Source of the DNA: Branchiostoma floridae
Taxonomy: Eukaryota > Chordata > Leptocardii > Amphioxiformes > Branchiostomatidae
Assembly: GCF_000003815.2 (NCBI RefSeq)
Contig: NC_049991.1
Span: 11,844,453-11,908,452, forward strand
DNA: 64,000 bases
Direction: 5' to 3'
Part shown: one piece after another, positions 23,634 to 36,037 of the stretch
Position numbering within the stretch: the first letter of the stretch is position 1
How the letters are laid out: each line of letters begins with the position of its first letter
Translations under genes and position numbers: made by a program
Notes under the pieces: model-generated
Told to the model about the DNA's origin: nothing
The model's database searches: none
The model's input: only the letters and a program-made list of their open reading frames with translations

Positions 23634-23996
23634 CAGGGTTGGACAATTAAGTTTTCTAAAATCAACTTGTCCTATCGGGCAAGTAAATCTTATCGGGCAA
23701 GTAAATAAAAGATTTACTTGCCCGAACGAACTTTTCACATGCCCAAAATTCAAATGTCACTTTTAATTTTCTATGCATTTTCACTTACAGCAATGGAATT
23801 CTTATTATTGCCTCTATTTTTCCATGTTGACCATTGCTTGGTGTCATGACTGTAAAAAGTATATAAAAATCTCACTCAATGGAAAAATCTTATTTGCCCG
23901 ATCGGGCAAGTGGGGTAGGTCATGCACTTGCCCGATCAGCACTTTCAAAGTTTCACTTGCCCTGGACAACAAGGCTAGTGGACTTGTCCAACCCTG
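23634..23996 (+). mobile_element. hAT-like non-autonomous element, copy B
   Basis: A 363-bp element with 13-bp terminal inverted repeats CAGGGTTGGACAA and TTGTCCAACCCTG. It shares long blocks with the copy at 532-874 (for example AATCTCACTCAATGGAAAAA and TAGGTCATGCACTTGCCCGA). The word ACTTGCCCGA and its complement TCGGGCAAGT recur about seven times, partly as the palindrome TTGCCCGATCGGGCAAG. Such subterminal repeats are usual transposase-binding sites in hAT elements. No clear 8-bp target duplication. Confidence 0.75.
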
Positions 23997-24471
23997 TAAC
24001 TTAAAGTGTAAGATCATTGTTTGGACAGGTGACTTGCTAAAGGATAAAATACAGTCTAACCTCTACTACAAGTACAAGTACCTGCACTACCACCTCTAAA
24101 TGAGGACTACCTTGACACTTTTTGGTGGTCCCTTAGATAATTTATCCCATTGACAAAAGCATTAGGAATCCTGTATATAGTGCCCACCTGTCCACATAGA
24201 CCAAGGTTTTATTGGTCCCATAAGTGGTCTTGGGGTGTGAAACTATGTCATGATACCACTGACGTAAACATGTTCCTTTTAAAATTTTGATGTGGCAAGT
24301 AGAGTCAACAGGTCAAACATAAATAAACAATTAGCAGTGCAACAAGGAAAGCACATCACCGCATTGTTGCTGGTGTATGCAAGTTCACAGTCCTTTTTGG
24401 ATTTTACATCCAACTTTTCCTAAATCATAAGGAAAATTTGTCACCCTAGGTGATCCTGACAAGCCTGAGCA
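23997..24471. other. Non-coding stretch
   Basis: Nothing supportable beyond AT-rich unique sequence. Confidence 0.45.
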
Positions 24472-24546
24472 CCATCCTCCATAGTGAACGCTGGCTCAAT
24501 ACTTAGCAAACAAAAGAATTGAGCCAGCGGTCACTATGGAGGATGG
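24472..24546. repeat. 75-bp hairpin (28-bp arms)
   Basis: The left arm CCATCCTCCATAGTGAACG plus CTGGCTCAAT pairs with ATTGAGCCAGCGG plus TCACTATGGAGGATGG with about one mismatch, around an 18-bp loop. Half of the same arm returns at 25827-25848 (AGCCAGCGGTAACTATGGAGGATGG), so this is a dispersed repeat and not a lone terminator-like structure. Confidence 0.7.
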
Positions 24547-26934
24547 CACACAGCTTATATACCGACATCTCTGGCAGTCCATGGATAAGAGATAAAAAAT
24601 TAGAGACTCATAAAAGATTAAATAGCGGATGCAGAATTAAGACAGTTCATGATTGGGTTTATGTTTTTGTTATGTTTATGTTATTATATATGATTATGTG
24701 TAGTTAACAGTATATATAATTATGTGTACTTATGAGTATGGGAACTGACAAAATACACTAAAACATTTCAATTACCTTTGATACAGAACATAACTTTGAA
24801 CCACCATTCCATCTTGTATTTAGCCTTCCTTTCTGCATTTCTCGTCTTCTATTTGTAATGTTGCAGGAGCCTTCTGAACATGTAAGATTGATACACAGCC
24901 TTGGTGCAGAGAAAGACTTTGTGTTCAGACTACTGAGGGACTGTTTGTTGTTATGCTAGAACTAACCTCTCTGCTTCACTGGCAGGACTTTTACCACACA
25001 GTGTCACTTGCTTTTAGGACAAGTCAACCAGGTGACAGTCGTCTCTGGTGTGTGACCAAGTCTATATGGACAATTCTTCCTGCCATCTTCAATATTCCAT
25101 GTAAGATATGCTTGACGGCTTCTCTATCATGTCCCATTTCATTACATGTTTGTTCTTGTAATGGTTACACAAAGCATGGGAAAAGGGAATACTTTTCAAC
25201 TGGACGTGTGACCTTCAGACTTCAGTCAAAATTCTGACTGTGTCAAACATGTGTACGCAGACATGGGTCCATCAATTTTGTACATCTCCCTTGTTAGGGA
25301 GAGGGTAAAGGTAGGGACTGGCCATGGTACAGAGGTGGCCAGGGTTGCAAGGCATGTTTACCTTTGGTAAGGTTATTAGCAGACAAGGCGTGTATAGGAA
25401 GATTATCATATGGAAGCCAAAATACAAACTCACGTAAATGTAGTCCATGAAGAGCAGGCTATTAACCAACATAAGATAAAATGTACAAAAATAAGCATTA
25501 TTTATACAAAGCTTTAGTTTGTAATATTACGTAAAGAAATTTTAGATAAACTAATGACTTGTCCCCCATCCTTTGTTAGAAACTGCTAATGTTCATAACA
25601 ATATGCTGTTTATGGAGAATAAGCCATAATAATGAATGCAGATAGAATTTTTAGATTGCTGCTATCTCCCTGGGGATATTGCCAATCACAGAATTCAAAA
25701 GGTCGACTGACTGGTGCTAATTTGATTATTGTTAGTAGTGGACAAAAATAGAGTAACAAAATGTATGGAGATATGGGGGGACGTTGCCTGGTTACCAATC
25801 CACGATTCAGGCGATTGGTGTAAGCCAGCGGTAACTATGGAGGATGGTACAGGCTGTGATGAGGGGGGATATTCTCAGAGCGATTGTTGCAGTGGAAAAT
25901 GGGAACATTTCCTGACTACAGGACATCACTGACAGAAGGCTGTGACTGAGAAATCTGATGGTTAGAAAATGTGGACCACACATTTGCAGGAGATTGTTGG
26001 AGATGGTATGGCGGGCTGGTATAAGCAAGATTTAATCAGGCTAGGGAGATTTCTGACTCAGTAAGAATACTTGTTCTGGTATTCAGCCAGGAGATCTGCA
26101 GGAGACGCAGCAGTCACATTCTAACATTCCTTATGATTTTCCCTGCTAATAGATGGCTGTAGATCATGTTTTAGGTTCCAGACAGTGAAGTCTTTTCTGC
26201 ATCTATTGCACACTGTAAAAGTTTCCATTAATTCGAGGCAATGGACATGTTGTCAGTCACTGCTATTAATAACAGTAAAGATAAAGGATATCAGCCTAAG
26301 GATTACAGACCTCAGCCTTGAAAAACAGCCCAATTAATTAAGACGTAATTCAGGCGACTAGTGTATGACTGGTGAAACATGCTGATAACAGGATCAAAAT
26401 GGATGCTCATTTGCTGCGTAGACATAATGGCTCATTTTAAATGGGACAGAATTGCAGAAAATTACCCTACTGGAAATGTAAAAAGTCCATTGAACTCATT
26501 ATGTACAAAATGTAATTGTGGATCACATTAATCATAGTTGCGGTTTTGAATCATCTCCAGCATTTGAATCATCACCAGCATGTCAGATGAATATATAAGG
26601 TAACTTCTATGTCAGTATGTATACAAGTAACAGTATGTGGACAGTTGAGATCCAGTTCTGGCTCAGAAGGTAGGACAAATACTTTTCTCTTCCGGCCTAT
26701 TTCCTACTGTTATCACACCACTGGTGCAGGGGTTACAGTCCTTCTTGAGGTAGGCACGAGATGTCTTAGACAGGAGTGATGGGAAGTGGAGATGTCCAAA
26801 ATTGCAGTGAAAAAGATACCCTTCATACCAGACATGGGTAGTTTAGTAGTAGCTTTCCTTCTAGTCTGAGGTGTAACACAAACTGTAGCTAGCCCCTCTC
26901 CAAGGAGGCTGCTATCAGCGAGATTTAATCAGGC
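24547..26934. other. Non-coding stretch with a single arm of the 24.5-kb hairpin
   Basis: Contains the half-arm at 25827-25848 and the word AGATTTAATCAGGCTA at about 26029, which returns at about 26921. No exon with recognisable protein content. Confidence 0.45.
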
Positions 26935-27102
26935 TACTTTTCTCCAAGCAGGGGTTTTACTTTTTAGTCGGGAGAATCATTGCTGCGGGAATCTCCCATT
27001 TTACCTCCTTTCACCTCCGGCACACAATGTGAAAGGAGGCAGCCGTAAAATTCATTACCACTACCATTCCTCCAGCCTGAAACCTCTGCTTGGAGAAGAG
27101 TA
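26935..27102. mobile_element. 168-bp MITE with TTCTCCAAGCAG ends
   Basis: The left end TACTTTTCTCCAAGCAGGGGTTT pairs with the complement of the right end AAACCTCTGCTTGGAGAAGAGTA. A second inner pair CCTCCTTTCAC and GTGAAAGGAGG lies near the centre. It is non-coding. A single related end lies near 60047 (CAACCTCTACTTGGAGAATA). Confidence 0.65.
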
Positions 27103-29836
27103 CCAGTAGTGACTTCCTTGTCTCGATCTACCAGACCACTACCCATCCGAATAGTAGAGGACTTTGGCCAAGCTAGGAATAAAACTAAAGCCTAGTACTA
27201 GATGTTATTTGGCCTAGTAGGAGTAAACTGACTGGCCAGCTGATAGACTACAAAAGACTGGCGACTTTTGAAATAAATTTAACCCAAGAATAGCAGTCGG
27301 CAATGGAGAGGTGCCTGACTTCTGTGTTTGTTCGAAGGTATCCAAAACCAGCTTGGTATCCCTTTTCATTCATTTTTATTCAAGTTTCATTCTTTCACCT
27401 TATTTTTTCTGTGAATCAGCAGTAACCCACTGTTGGCTTTTGGATGATTTACAAGTAGTCAGATAACATGCAGGCCTGGCAAACATCGTCAACATGTACA
27501 GGTAATTTCCCCCACCTGTGTGTTCACAGCGGGGCCTGTGATAGCTTCCATTGGTAAACACTGCAGGGTAAAGGTAAATACCATCTCAAGTGTTATATGG
27601 CAGCTTATGAAGTTTGTTCTGCTCTTGAACCCTGACAACTTTGTCCAATGTGGTCATATATTCATTAATTTGTCCTGTCATATTTCTTATTTGCAGACAT
27701 GGCAGCATAATCAAAATGGCAGCATATCATATTACATGTCTGACACTCGGTCTGGAATACTGTAATTACTTCTGGCATGTACATATCATAATTCGACATT
27801 TCACAACTGCAGACTGCTACATAATTTAGTAGTTAAAATGTCAGTAGACAGGGAATGAAGTCAACTTTATGGGATGGGCTGTTAAGCACTGCTAGGTAGC
27901 TTTTAATATTTCAGGCATAAATAGGCACAAATTTGCTTATCATAGCACTGTCTTATTGCCAATAGATAACACGGAGACACTATCCATATGCTGTATACTG
28001 AAATGTGTTCATTTGTCCTCATCTGACCTTGGCTTTATAGATGGTCTTGACCATGTGTTAGATAGATGTGGTGTGTTTTATGTATGAGGCTTTAATATGT
28101 ATGGTCTTGCCAGTAGGCTTCACTGAACATCTTACATCTTCAAGTTTATTAGACTTAACAGTACATTCAGTGAAGGCAGAAATAAAATTTTGGTATTGAA
28201 TGGTTAAGTATGAAAAGTTAAAGCATTGTGGAATTTGTGGTATATACACTTGAGGCTTCCTTTGTGAAAGTGTTGTTGACACATCACTGCTTAGGGTCAT
28301 TGACTGTACTACAACGTCAGCTGCCCATAAACATAATGTATGAAAAATTTATTTATCATGTGTTTTTCTACATTCTTGATGATAAATGTAGGAAAGATTA
28401 AGTAGCTTCCTTTCTTCCACAACACAAATAGTAGAAATTCTGTTCAGTATAAAAAAAGTGGGGATGACGTAAGTGTATCAATTATACAATTCTAATGAAA
28501 AGGTTATGCATGTGAATAAGTAAGCCTCAGACATTTTTTAAAGAAACCGACAGATTAGAGATGGTTGTGACACCAGGAAATACACCGTTCTTCAAAAAAC
28601 AAGGTAACAGCATGTGTAAAAGGGACCACTTGGAAAGGTTTGCATAATGTATATCATAGTATTCAATGATTCATGACAGATAAAAAGTGACACACGAGAG
28701 CATGTTGCTTGTAGGTGACAATGGTGTGGGAAAGTCTGTAAAGAATATAGCTTATAGGGCTTATTCACGTGACGTCATCACTCCTGCCCTCCGTCAGTGG
28801 CTATCTTGGGGTCTCTCCCTGCAGCGAAGTTTTTCGGTGTCTGTAAGTCTCTAATTGTCCGGGGAAAGTGTTTGACTGTGCAAAGAGCCTCCAACCTCAC
28901 CTCCTCTTTTTACTACAAAAGTCTGTAAAGAAAATAGAATACAACAGCTGTGACCTCCATCAGGACATGTGTAACTGTTTTCTATGGTGCTACAGTAGAA
29001 CTTCCAGGTTTTCTGGACATGTATTTGGTCATGATAGATAGCTGTTGGGGCAGGGAGTAAGTGGTATAAGTTGGGGGCGATTATCAGGTTCTTCAGAACT
29101 GCAGGGGCCGATGTTGTTGGAGAATAGCTCAAAAAAGGGTTGATGGATCATCATGATTTTTGGAAAGCCGAAGTCATGCTTGTTATACATTTAGTAGCTT
29201 CCTTGTTTCTCTTTCTCTCTTAATGATATCTCCTCCTTCCTGTAAGTTTCTATATTTCTGCTTCTATCTTTGTTGGAATTTCATGTTTGACTTTTATCTT
29301 TCATGTGTCAGGAGATACTGATAATTTACAGGTATTGAATTGGTAAAGCATTTCATATGGCCATATCTGTGTTTCTTGTAATTATAAACCACATGAAAAA
29401 TTTAGTGATATGCATTGTCCATGCACATTGCTGTGACGTGTTGACCAGTATCCTCTTGTCATCAGTTCATTCATGAATACCAGTCTTGCCTCCAATCACC
29501 TATTCTATGGCTGTAACTCCAAGAACTAGGTTTTCCCCATCTCTGAAGTGGGACAGATTAGCCCAAGTCAGTGGTGCATTCATCAGTAGCATTGTCAGTC
29601 TGTCACTTATATAGTCAGGTAAGAGATAGATGACTCAATCCCTCTTGTTAGCCCATCTAATTCCCTTATGGGAAGGTCCCCAACGATCCCATGTCATCCT
29701 GTAAACAGTGTAAACTTTAAGCAGAAGGTGTGTGTAGTTTCAAGTTATTTATTGAGATTGAATTGAATACAATTTCTTTGAATTTATGATGGAGACAGAT
29801 CATGAGTAGGTATCACCAAAAGGCAGGACCAATGTA
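27103..29836. other. Gene-free stretch
   Basis: No supported exon, RNA gene or long repeat. The reading frames present are short and low in complexity. Confidence 0.5.
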
Positions 29837-30489
29837 CTGTAATTCCTGTTTTATTAACGGTAACTTTATGTTCACGGTTTTCACGGTGACGTCTGTGCCG
29901 CGAAGTTATCATTGCCGTTAACAAATCATTCGTCTTTCGCCCCCCTCCCCCTTCTCCGCTACCATCCAAGTACTTAGAACTAGTACTTACTAGTACGTTA
30001 CGAATGTCTTATCCATTCACACAACACACTTTCAACACGCAACGATCGCCACAATAACAACTCAAACACAAATTCTCCTCAAGAAATAAAACATTTATTC
30101 TACAAGCACAAAATTGTGTCATTTCTTTTACTTATGTTCATGTTTACGTTACGATAACATAAACCGCTATTTTGTTGACATCGCCGCTAGCAGGCAGCAT
30201 GTGTACATTTACAAACTAAAAAACTACTACAGTGCCATTCAAGCAAGGAATTACTACAGGATCATCACTGAAAGTACTAGTACTAGTACAAAAAATGACT
30301 CGTATATTGGTACAACTACAGCTAGCGATACATAAAAAAAATGTTACAAAATGGCGGTACCCAAGCCAAGCGTTAGACAAAGGAATTTTCAACAAAGTCG
30401 CGGAATTTCAGGTGATGAGTACAAATAAACCAGCGAATTTACTGAAATACCAGTATGTTGTAAAAGTAAATGAAAGATACAAGCACTGT

Positions 30490-30940
30490 GAAATTTACGG
30501 CAGCATAGGATTACTAGTAATTCTAAGTTCGATTTCACTTACGGCGTCACACTGAGAAAACAACAACAATGGCGGCCTTCTTCTTAAACTTTCAAGGATT
30601 CAAGTACTAGTACTAGGAAATACAAGGATTAACTAACAACATTTTTACAATTGGTATTTGCATGGGTTATTATACATAATATTGCACAACTTACAGCACA
30701 TGATAAAATCACTGTAATGTGAAATTTAGTAAATTAGGGCAGCATAGGATCAATCCTAAGTTCGAATTTTCAGTTACGGCGTCACATGAAAACAACAAAA
30801 ATGGCGGCCTTTGAATTCTTCTAAACTTTCGACAGTACGTAAGTTACGGTAACGTTACATGTGTAGAACTAAAGGTATCAATGATTAACTAACAAACATT
30901 TTTACAATCCGTATTTACATTGGTAATTGTACAGAATACA
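30490..30940. repeat. Imperfect tandem duplication inside the pogo-like element
   Basis: Two units about 240 bp apart share GGCAGCATAGGAT, CTAAGTTCGA, TTACGGCGTCACA, AAAACAACAA and AATGGCGGCC, and later ATTAACTAACAA and TTTTTACAAT. ACTAGTACT words are scattered through this 3' part of the element. The AATGGCGGC words resemble YY1 sites. Confidence 0.65.
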
Positions 30941-30972
30941 AGTACTAGTATTACAACTTACAGCGGTAACTG

Positions 30973-32553
30973 TTAACGCACCTTCTCCACGGCGGCTTGG
31001 ATTCCGGTGCGCTGCCAGCCTCGGAGGATGAGGTCCTTCTTGCCGCCCAACCTGTCCATCGCGCCGAGGAGCCAGTTGGCGTGGAGAGGTTTCAGGGTAC
31101 TGAGTCTCAGATCAACCTTGGCATCGTCGATTGTGTTCTGCTCGATCTCCTTCGCCACTGACTCCGCGTAGTAGGTCATGAAGCTGGACTTCATATCCTT
31201 CTTCAGTGCGTCGTTCAGACCGCCATCTGCGTCAAGCGGCTGGAGCTCGCCCGTGCAGCTCGCCGGCACGAACACCGGGATGACGTTGGCCTCTTGCAGC
31301 TTGGTCAGGACAGATTCAGTTCGCTGTGCCTTATAAACGTCGAAGATGTCCAACCCTTTCTGGTTTTCCTGCAGTCCCAGTCGTTCGCGCTGGCCAGCCA
31401 TGTAGGGTGAGATGATGGTATCCACATACCGCTTCATGCTCTCCTCGGTCGACCAGTGGGAGGGGGTGTGGTGCACGTCCCACTCCTCGGGGAAGGGGAA
31501 GTTCGGGTGACAGGCCTCGGTCTTCCCCTGGTAGAGGACCTGGGGAGGGAGGAGTTCTCCCGCCAGGCTGATGGTGAGCAGGGCGGTGATCTGGCGTTTG
31601 TCTTCGAGTCCCACCACCGCAACCTGGCGGGATCCAGCCTCCTCTAGCGTCCACCCTCCCACCGGAACGATCGGCACTCCCGTCTGATCCCAGTTCACGA
31701 TCATGTCAGCCGGAATGTTGTGTTTGCGGACCGCCTCCTGGATTCTGGCGTAGAACTCGTCTCTGGTTTCTTCATAGTCCGTTGGCAGCTTCCTGGCAGC
31801 TTTTGTCGCCTTTCTCTGAACGTACTTCATACGGTTGAGCAAAGAGTTCGCCCAGGCTTGCGTGATTTCGATGGGCCCGCCAAACTCTGACAGGAGGCTG
31901 CGGTCCTTCTGCAATACGATACCCTTGGCGGTCGACATGACGAGGCAACGGTTGACCACGCCCCCGCTGTCTCGTGTGCTGCGGATGAATTTCTGCACGT
32001 CGGCGTCCAGGTCTCCCAGCTTCAGTGGTTTCCCCACGTTTTTTCTGGGGAAACTTGCGATGTCGTTCGTGCCCTGCCGCTTCACTTCCTTCTCGTAGCT
32101 TCTTTTGATGGAGCGGGCGGTGGATTCGTTGATCTGCTTCCCCACTTCCTTGGACATCTTCTCAGCCGCCTTCTTAGGGCCGATTTCAATGCAGAGTTTT
32201 GCAATCTTCGCCCTCGTTTCTGGAGTGTACTGCCCGTAGCTGCCACGTTTCCTCTTGCGGCTGATGGCTTCCCTCATCGCCTTCTCCACTTCCTTATTGA
32301 CGGCGGCAGTGAGGTGCGGATCGTCCGTGTCGGCGGGATTCGGCAGGCCGGTAAATGTTGGCGGCTGCAGGGAGGGATTGGCCTTCTTCAACCAGCTCAG
32401 CACTGTTTCGGTGTTGTCGTCGTCTCTCGTCGAATTCACAAAGGAATGAACCAGACATGAGTCCGGGTCTTGATTTATAGCGTGAACGTCTGTGTTGTCT
32501 ACAATTGTATTTTTAATAATAATAGTATTAAAGTCTTTTGAAGCAACGCACAA
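30973..32553 (-). CDS. Pogo-like DDE transposase
   Basis: A 526-codon open frame without internal stops. A helix-turn-helix region (about 104-150, GSYGQYTPETRAKIAKL onward) is followed by a second DNA-binding part with RKATKAARKLP (about 245-260). The catalytic core then shows NWDQTG (first Asp), DIFDVYKAQ (second Asp) and VPASCTGELQPLD (third Asp), the DDD layout of pogo/Tigger/Jerky-type enzymes that cut and paste DNA at TA sites. The listed start is a TTG, with an in-frame TAG just upstream. The first ATG in frame is codon 93, right before the helix-turn-helix. The coding-like sequence before codon 93 suggests an upstream exon or a non-standard start. The second and third acidic motifs are slightly off the usual pattern (see findings). 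Confidence 0.85.
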   Translation of the reverse strand: MCVASKDFNTIIIKNTIVDNTDVHAINQDPDSCLVHSFVNSTRDDDNTETVLSWLKKANPSLQPPTFTGLPNPADTDDPHLTAAVNKEVEKAMREAISRKRKRGSYGQYTPETRAKIAKLCIEIGPKKAAEKMSKEVGKQINESTARSIKRSYEKEVKRQGTNDIASFPRKNVGKPLKLGDLDADVQKFIRSTRDSGGVVNRCLVMSTAKGIVLQKDRSLLSEFGGPIEITQAWANSLLNRMKYVQRKATKAARKLPTDYEETRDEFYARIQEAVRKHNIPADMIVNWDQTGVPIVPVGGWTLEEAGSRQVAVVGLEDKRQITALLTISLAGELLPPQVLYQGKTEACHPNFPFPEEWDVHHTPSHWSTEESMKRYVDTIISPYMAGQRERLGLQENQKGLDIFDVYKAQRTESVLTKLQEANVIPVFVPASCTGELQPLDADGGLNDALKKDMKSSFMTYYAESVAKEIEQNTIDDAKVDLRLSTLKPLHANWLLGAMDRLGGKKDLILRGWQRTGIQAAVEKVR

Positions 32554-32912
32554 GCGACTCTAAAACCTATGAAGCTACCGCCGACGCGCTGGGGACGCAC
32601 AGGTAGATTGTTTTACAAAAGCTTCTACGCACCCACCTGTCTGTTCTTATTTATGTTTCCTTCACACCTCGGTCTGTAAATTACCGACCTGGCTAGTGTT
32701 TTATTTATGATTCATTCACACCTCCGTCCCTTTCTGTAAATCCCGCGGCATAGCCGCCTTGGCTGTTGTTCCTTTCACACCCCAGTCAAGTTCTGTAAAT
32801 TACCGACTTTCTTTTGGTGAACCGCCGCCACCGCGAACATAGAGTGCCGTTAACACTTCATTTTTTCTCACACCGCGAAATTTTGCTACCGTTAACATAA
32901 AGTGAATTACAG

Positions 32913-35900
32913 TATATTTGGCTTCATTATTGCAAAGCAAGATATAAAGTTAAAAAAGGAAACCCATAGACTTTGATGCTACTTTCATGGTACATTTATG
33001 GAAGACTTGTGTGAAGTTTTCAGATGAAACTTTATCATACAGGCTACGTAGCATCCAGACTTATCATTACCGTTCAACTGTTATCCTCTACAGATATACT
33101 GGGTTGATGTTGATATATCATTGAACCATCATGGACCAAGAAAGATAAAATAGACCAAATAAGTTCAGACACATCTGTCCTTTGATGTATGTCTAACTTT
33201 ATCAGGAGGTATTTTAGAAGGGGAAGTTATCGTAGCCTGGTGAACTTTTCCGATAATTGGTCTATCATACTTGGGTATTTTTCAACCATCAAAATGTTCC
33301 CTAGGCTATAAGATATTCTTCTGATTGTGTTGGCACTGGATATAATGGATGCAGGGCATGATGTAGTCTTACTATATTCTGCTGAAGAAGATATTCAGTG
33401 TAATACTAGACAACAGCCAGAAAATACAGCTCCTCCCCCTCGCGGCCTTGCCATGTGGAAATAATTCATTTGAGATTCCTAATCATACATTGAATCTTAT
33501 GCAATGTTCCAGTACAAGTAAAGCATTGTGTGAGCACTGGTGTGGGGTGGCAGTGTGATATAGTGAGGTTGATGAATGATATGAAATGAAGTGACCATTT
33601 ACTCTTAAGGAAAGTGGGACAAAAGCTTATTACTTCATTCTGACTTGGACGCTCAATCACTAACCTGTACATGTACCGAAATTAATGACTCCTTGATACA
33701 GAATGCTTGATTCTAGCTAAGGAGGGGCCAGTAGATAAGGAGCATCATCCATTAATTAAATTACAGAAGGACAGCTAACATGAGAGTCCTCTTCACTTAC
33801 ATACATGTATTGATTTTACTATGTCTTCTAGATTAAGACATTGTCATCTAATCAACAGGAAAGGACACTTTGTTGCAAAGTTTGCCCTGATTTGCAGTGA
33901 CACATCTGGTCACTTAAGAAATTAAATTCCTGTTTTCTTTAGTAGAATCTGATTGATGAATCAAACTGACCAAGGAAGTACACTCACTGTTGGGTTATTG
34001 TTTCATGTAAAAGTAAGTGATTTATCTGCATTTTGTTTCTCAGTTAAAAGCTGGTTCAAAAATGGATCATCTACACTTAGTTCCTTTTCAATAAAGAGAA
34101 AAGAATACTTCAGCCATTCATATCTTGTATTCATGCCAAAAACGTTTCCTCTCAGTCATAGCTGTGGAAGACTGCTAAAGCAGTTGGAACATTCCATCAC
34201 AAATAGCCCCCTATCAAGTTGTGATGGTATGACAGTTACATACACCAGTACAGGAATGCCTCCTAAGAGTTTAGTCCAGTACTGCAAGAGTGACACACAC
34301 AGTAGTGAATACTTCCAATACTGTTTTATCAAATAACTTCCCTCCTTGACATAACTTTCTTGGACATTAAATTAGCAGTCTAAATGAACAATGCAGTTGA
34401 GCACTAGATGTACTGTGTGATACTACCGGTACATCACAGTTGTAAATGAAATTTGGCGTTTCAGTATTTATGTTCAAAAAATGTACTATTCATCCCACTA
34501 GTATGTCAACCTATTTCTAGTCATGAGCAAAATTGTGTACTTAAACCCAAATCACTGTACAGGACACTGTTCACAGGACACTATTTGAATGAAAGAGTCT
34601 TTGTGACTTGCAGCCTCATAGTCATAGATCAATGAGTTAGGGAGATTGTCCCAGTCACCACAAACACACACAAAGGGCTTGAATAGGAGAAGGAAGGTAT
34701 AGAAAAGCACACAGATCTTCAATTAAATAATGTAATCACGATGGTGACTTTACTTTTGCTTGGTCAACTCTGGATATAATGTATTTTCTAAAATGTTTGT
34801 GGTGTCTTAGATACTCATAGTACAACAGTCTTTTAGATAACACATTTGATAATGCTGATTGCAATACTTGGATCATTCAGTGAGTGATGTTCATAGAAAA
34901 TATAGAAACAGGCTATGGCATTTTGTATCTCTTACGATTCAATACAATGGGTCTATTTTTTAAACATCTGTTGTAAAACATGGAATGGAACTAAAAGTGA
35001 GAGAAAAAATGATTAAATTTAAGTGGCATCTACATAAGAAACACACACTAAGAAGAAACCACCTTAACATACAATGTAAACTGAGGTTGGAATTACTCAA
35101 GACCAGTGGTGAGCAGTTAACAGGGGATGCAGATGAGCAATTGTTGATCTCTGATTGGTTGAGCCTGCTATATGATATATCTTTGGGATGGAGTCACAGA
35201 AACCCAGTCTGACCATAAGGCGAACATAACTGTTACATGAACCAACATCCACTTTCCTTCAACATTCCTCACCATGAAGTCATGACAAAGCTCAGAACAT
35301 ATCATGATGTCATCCATAACAGAAAAACAAATATTTCCAGCCATGGATAGTGTTATATTTTGGGGTGAGGACAAGGTTTAACAGTACCAACAGGTGCAGC
35401 TTGGATTGTGGCTATATCCATGTCAGAGTTAGGAGATCAGTTGCACCAGTTTTACAAATACTAGCTACATATGCCAAACATGCTGCCCATCATTTGGGTA
35501 GACGTTGCTGATAGGGTGGTTCTGGTTGCACTATTCTAATGAAAACTTGAAAACAGATGATATTTGCACTGCTGTAGCTTATTCACAATCCTTCAGAAAT
35601 CTGTACACAATTAATTAGACATAATTCGTCAATGATATCAACACTGTAGTTGTCACAAACGTACCTTATAGGGATAAAACATCATTAGTAGACTGTGATT
35701 CATCATTTGATACCATGAATGTACTGGCATCCTAAAGAGACAGTTCCATTTCATCCCAGCATGTGCATTACCCAAACAAAGAGTGTCCAAACATGGCTTT
35801 TGTACTACAAGCCATAGTAAAAGGCAAGTGATGTCAGTCCATCAGCATTTATGATACCCTACACCTCAGCCATCATCCATGGATATATGGAGATTTCCAC

Positions 35901-36037
35901 TCACTGTTTACACAAGGCTGAAGGTCAGGAATGTGCAGGAAAATAAGATGCTGAGGATTGCCTGGACCTTCAATAACTCAACCTGGACAAATTATCAAAG
36001 CCTTGCAGGTCGTGTCGGTACATTTGGTCAGTACTGT
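32913..36037. other. Gene-free stretch
   Basis: AT-rich, with short reading frames lacking recognisable domains. I see no RNA gene or long repeat. Confidence 0.5.

Larger units (their letters stand above)
29837..32912 (-). mobile_element. Complete pogo-like (Tc1/mariner-superfamily) DNA transposon
   Basis: A 3076-bp element flanked by TA at 29835-29836 and 32913-32914, the target site of the Tc1/mariner/pogo group. The ends are inverted copies: CTGTAATTC outermost, then TTAACGGTA a little further in. Subterminal regions on both sides repeat CCGTTAAC and ACCGCGAA or their complements. The interior carries one long transposase frame on the minus strand, clearly more GC-rich than the flanking DNA, which suggests a fairly recent arrival. 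It is the only apparently complete autonomous transposon of a well-known superfamily here. Confidence 0.85.
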
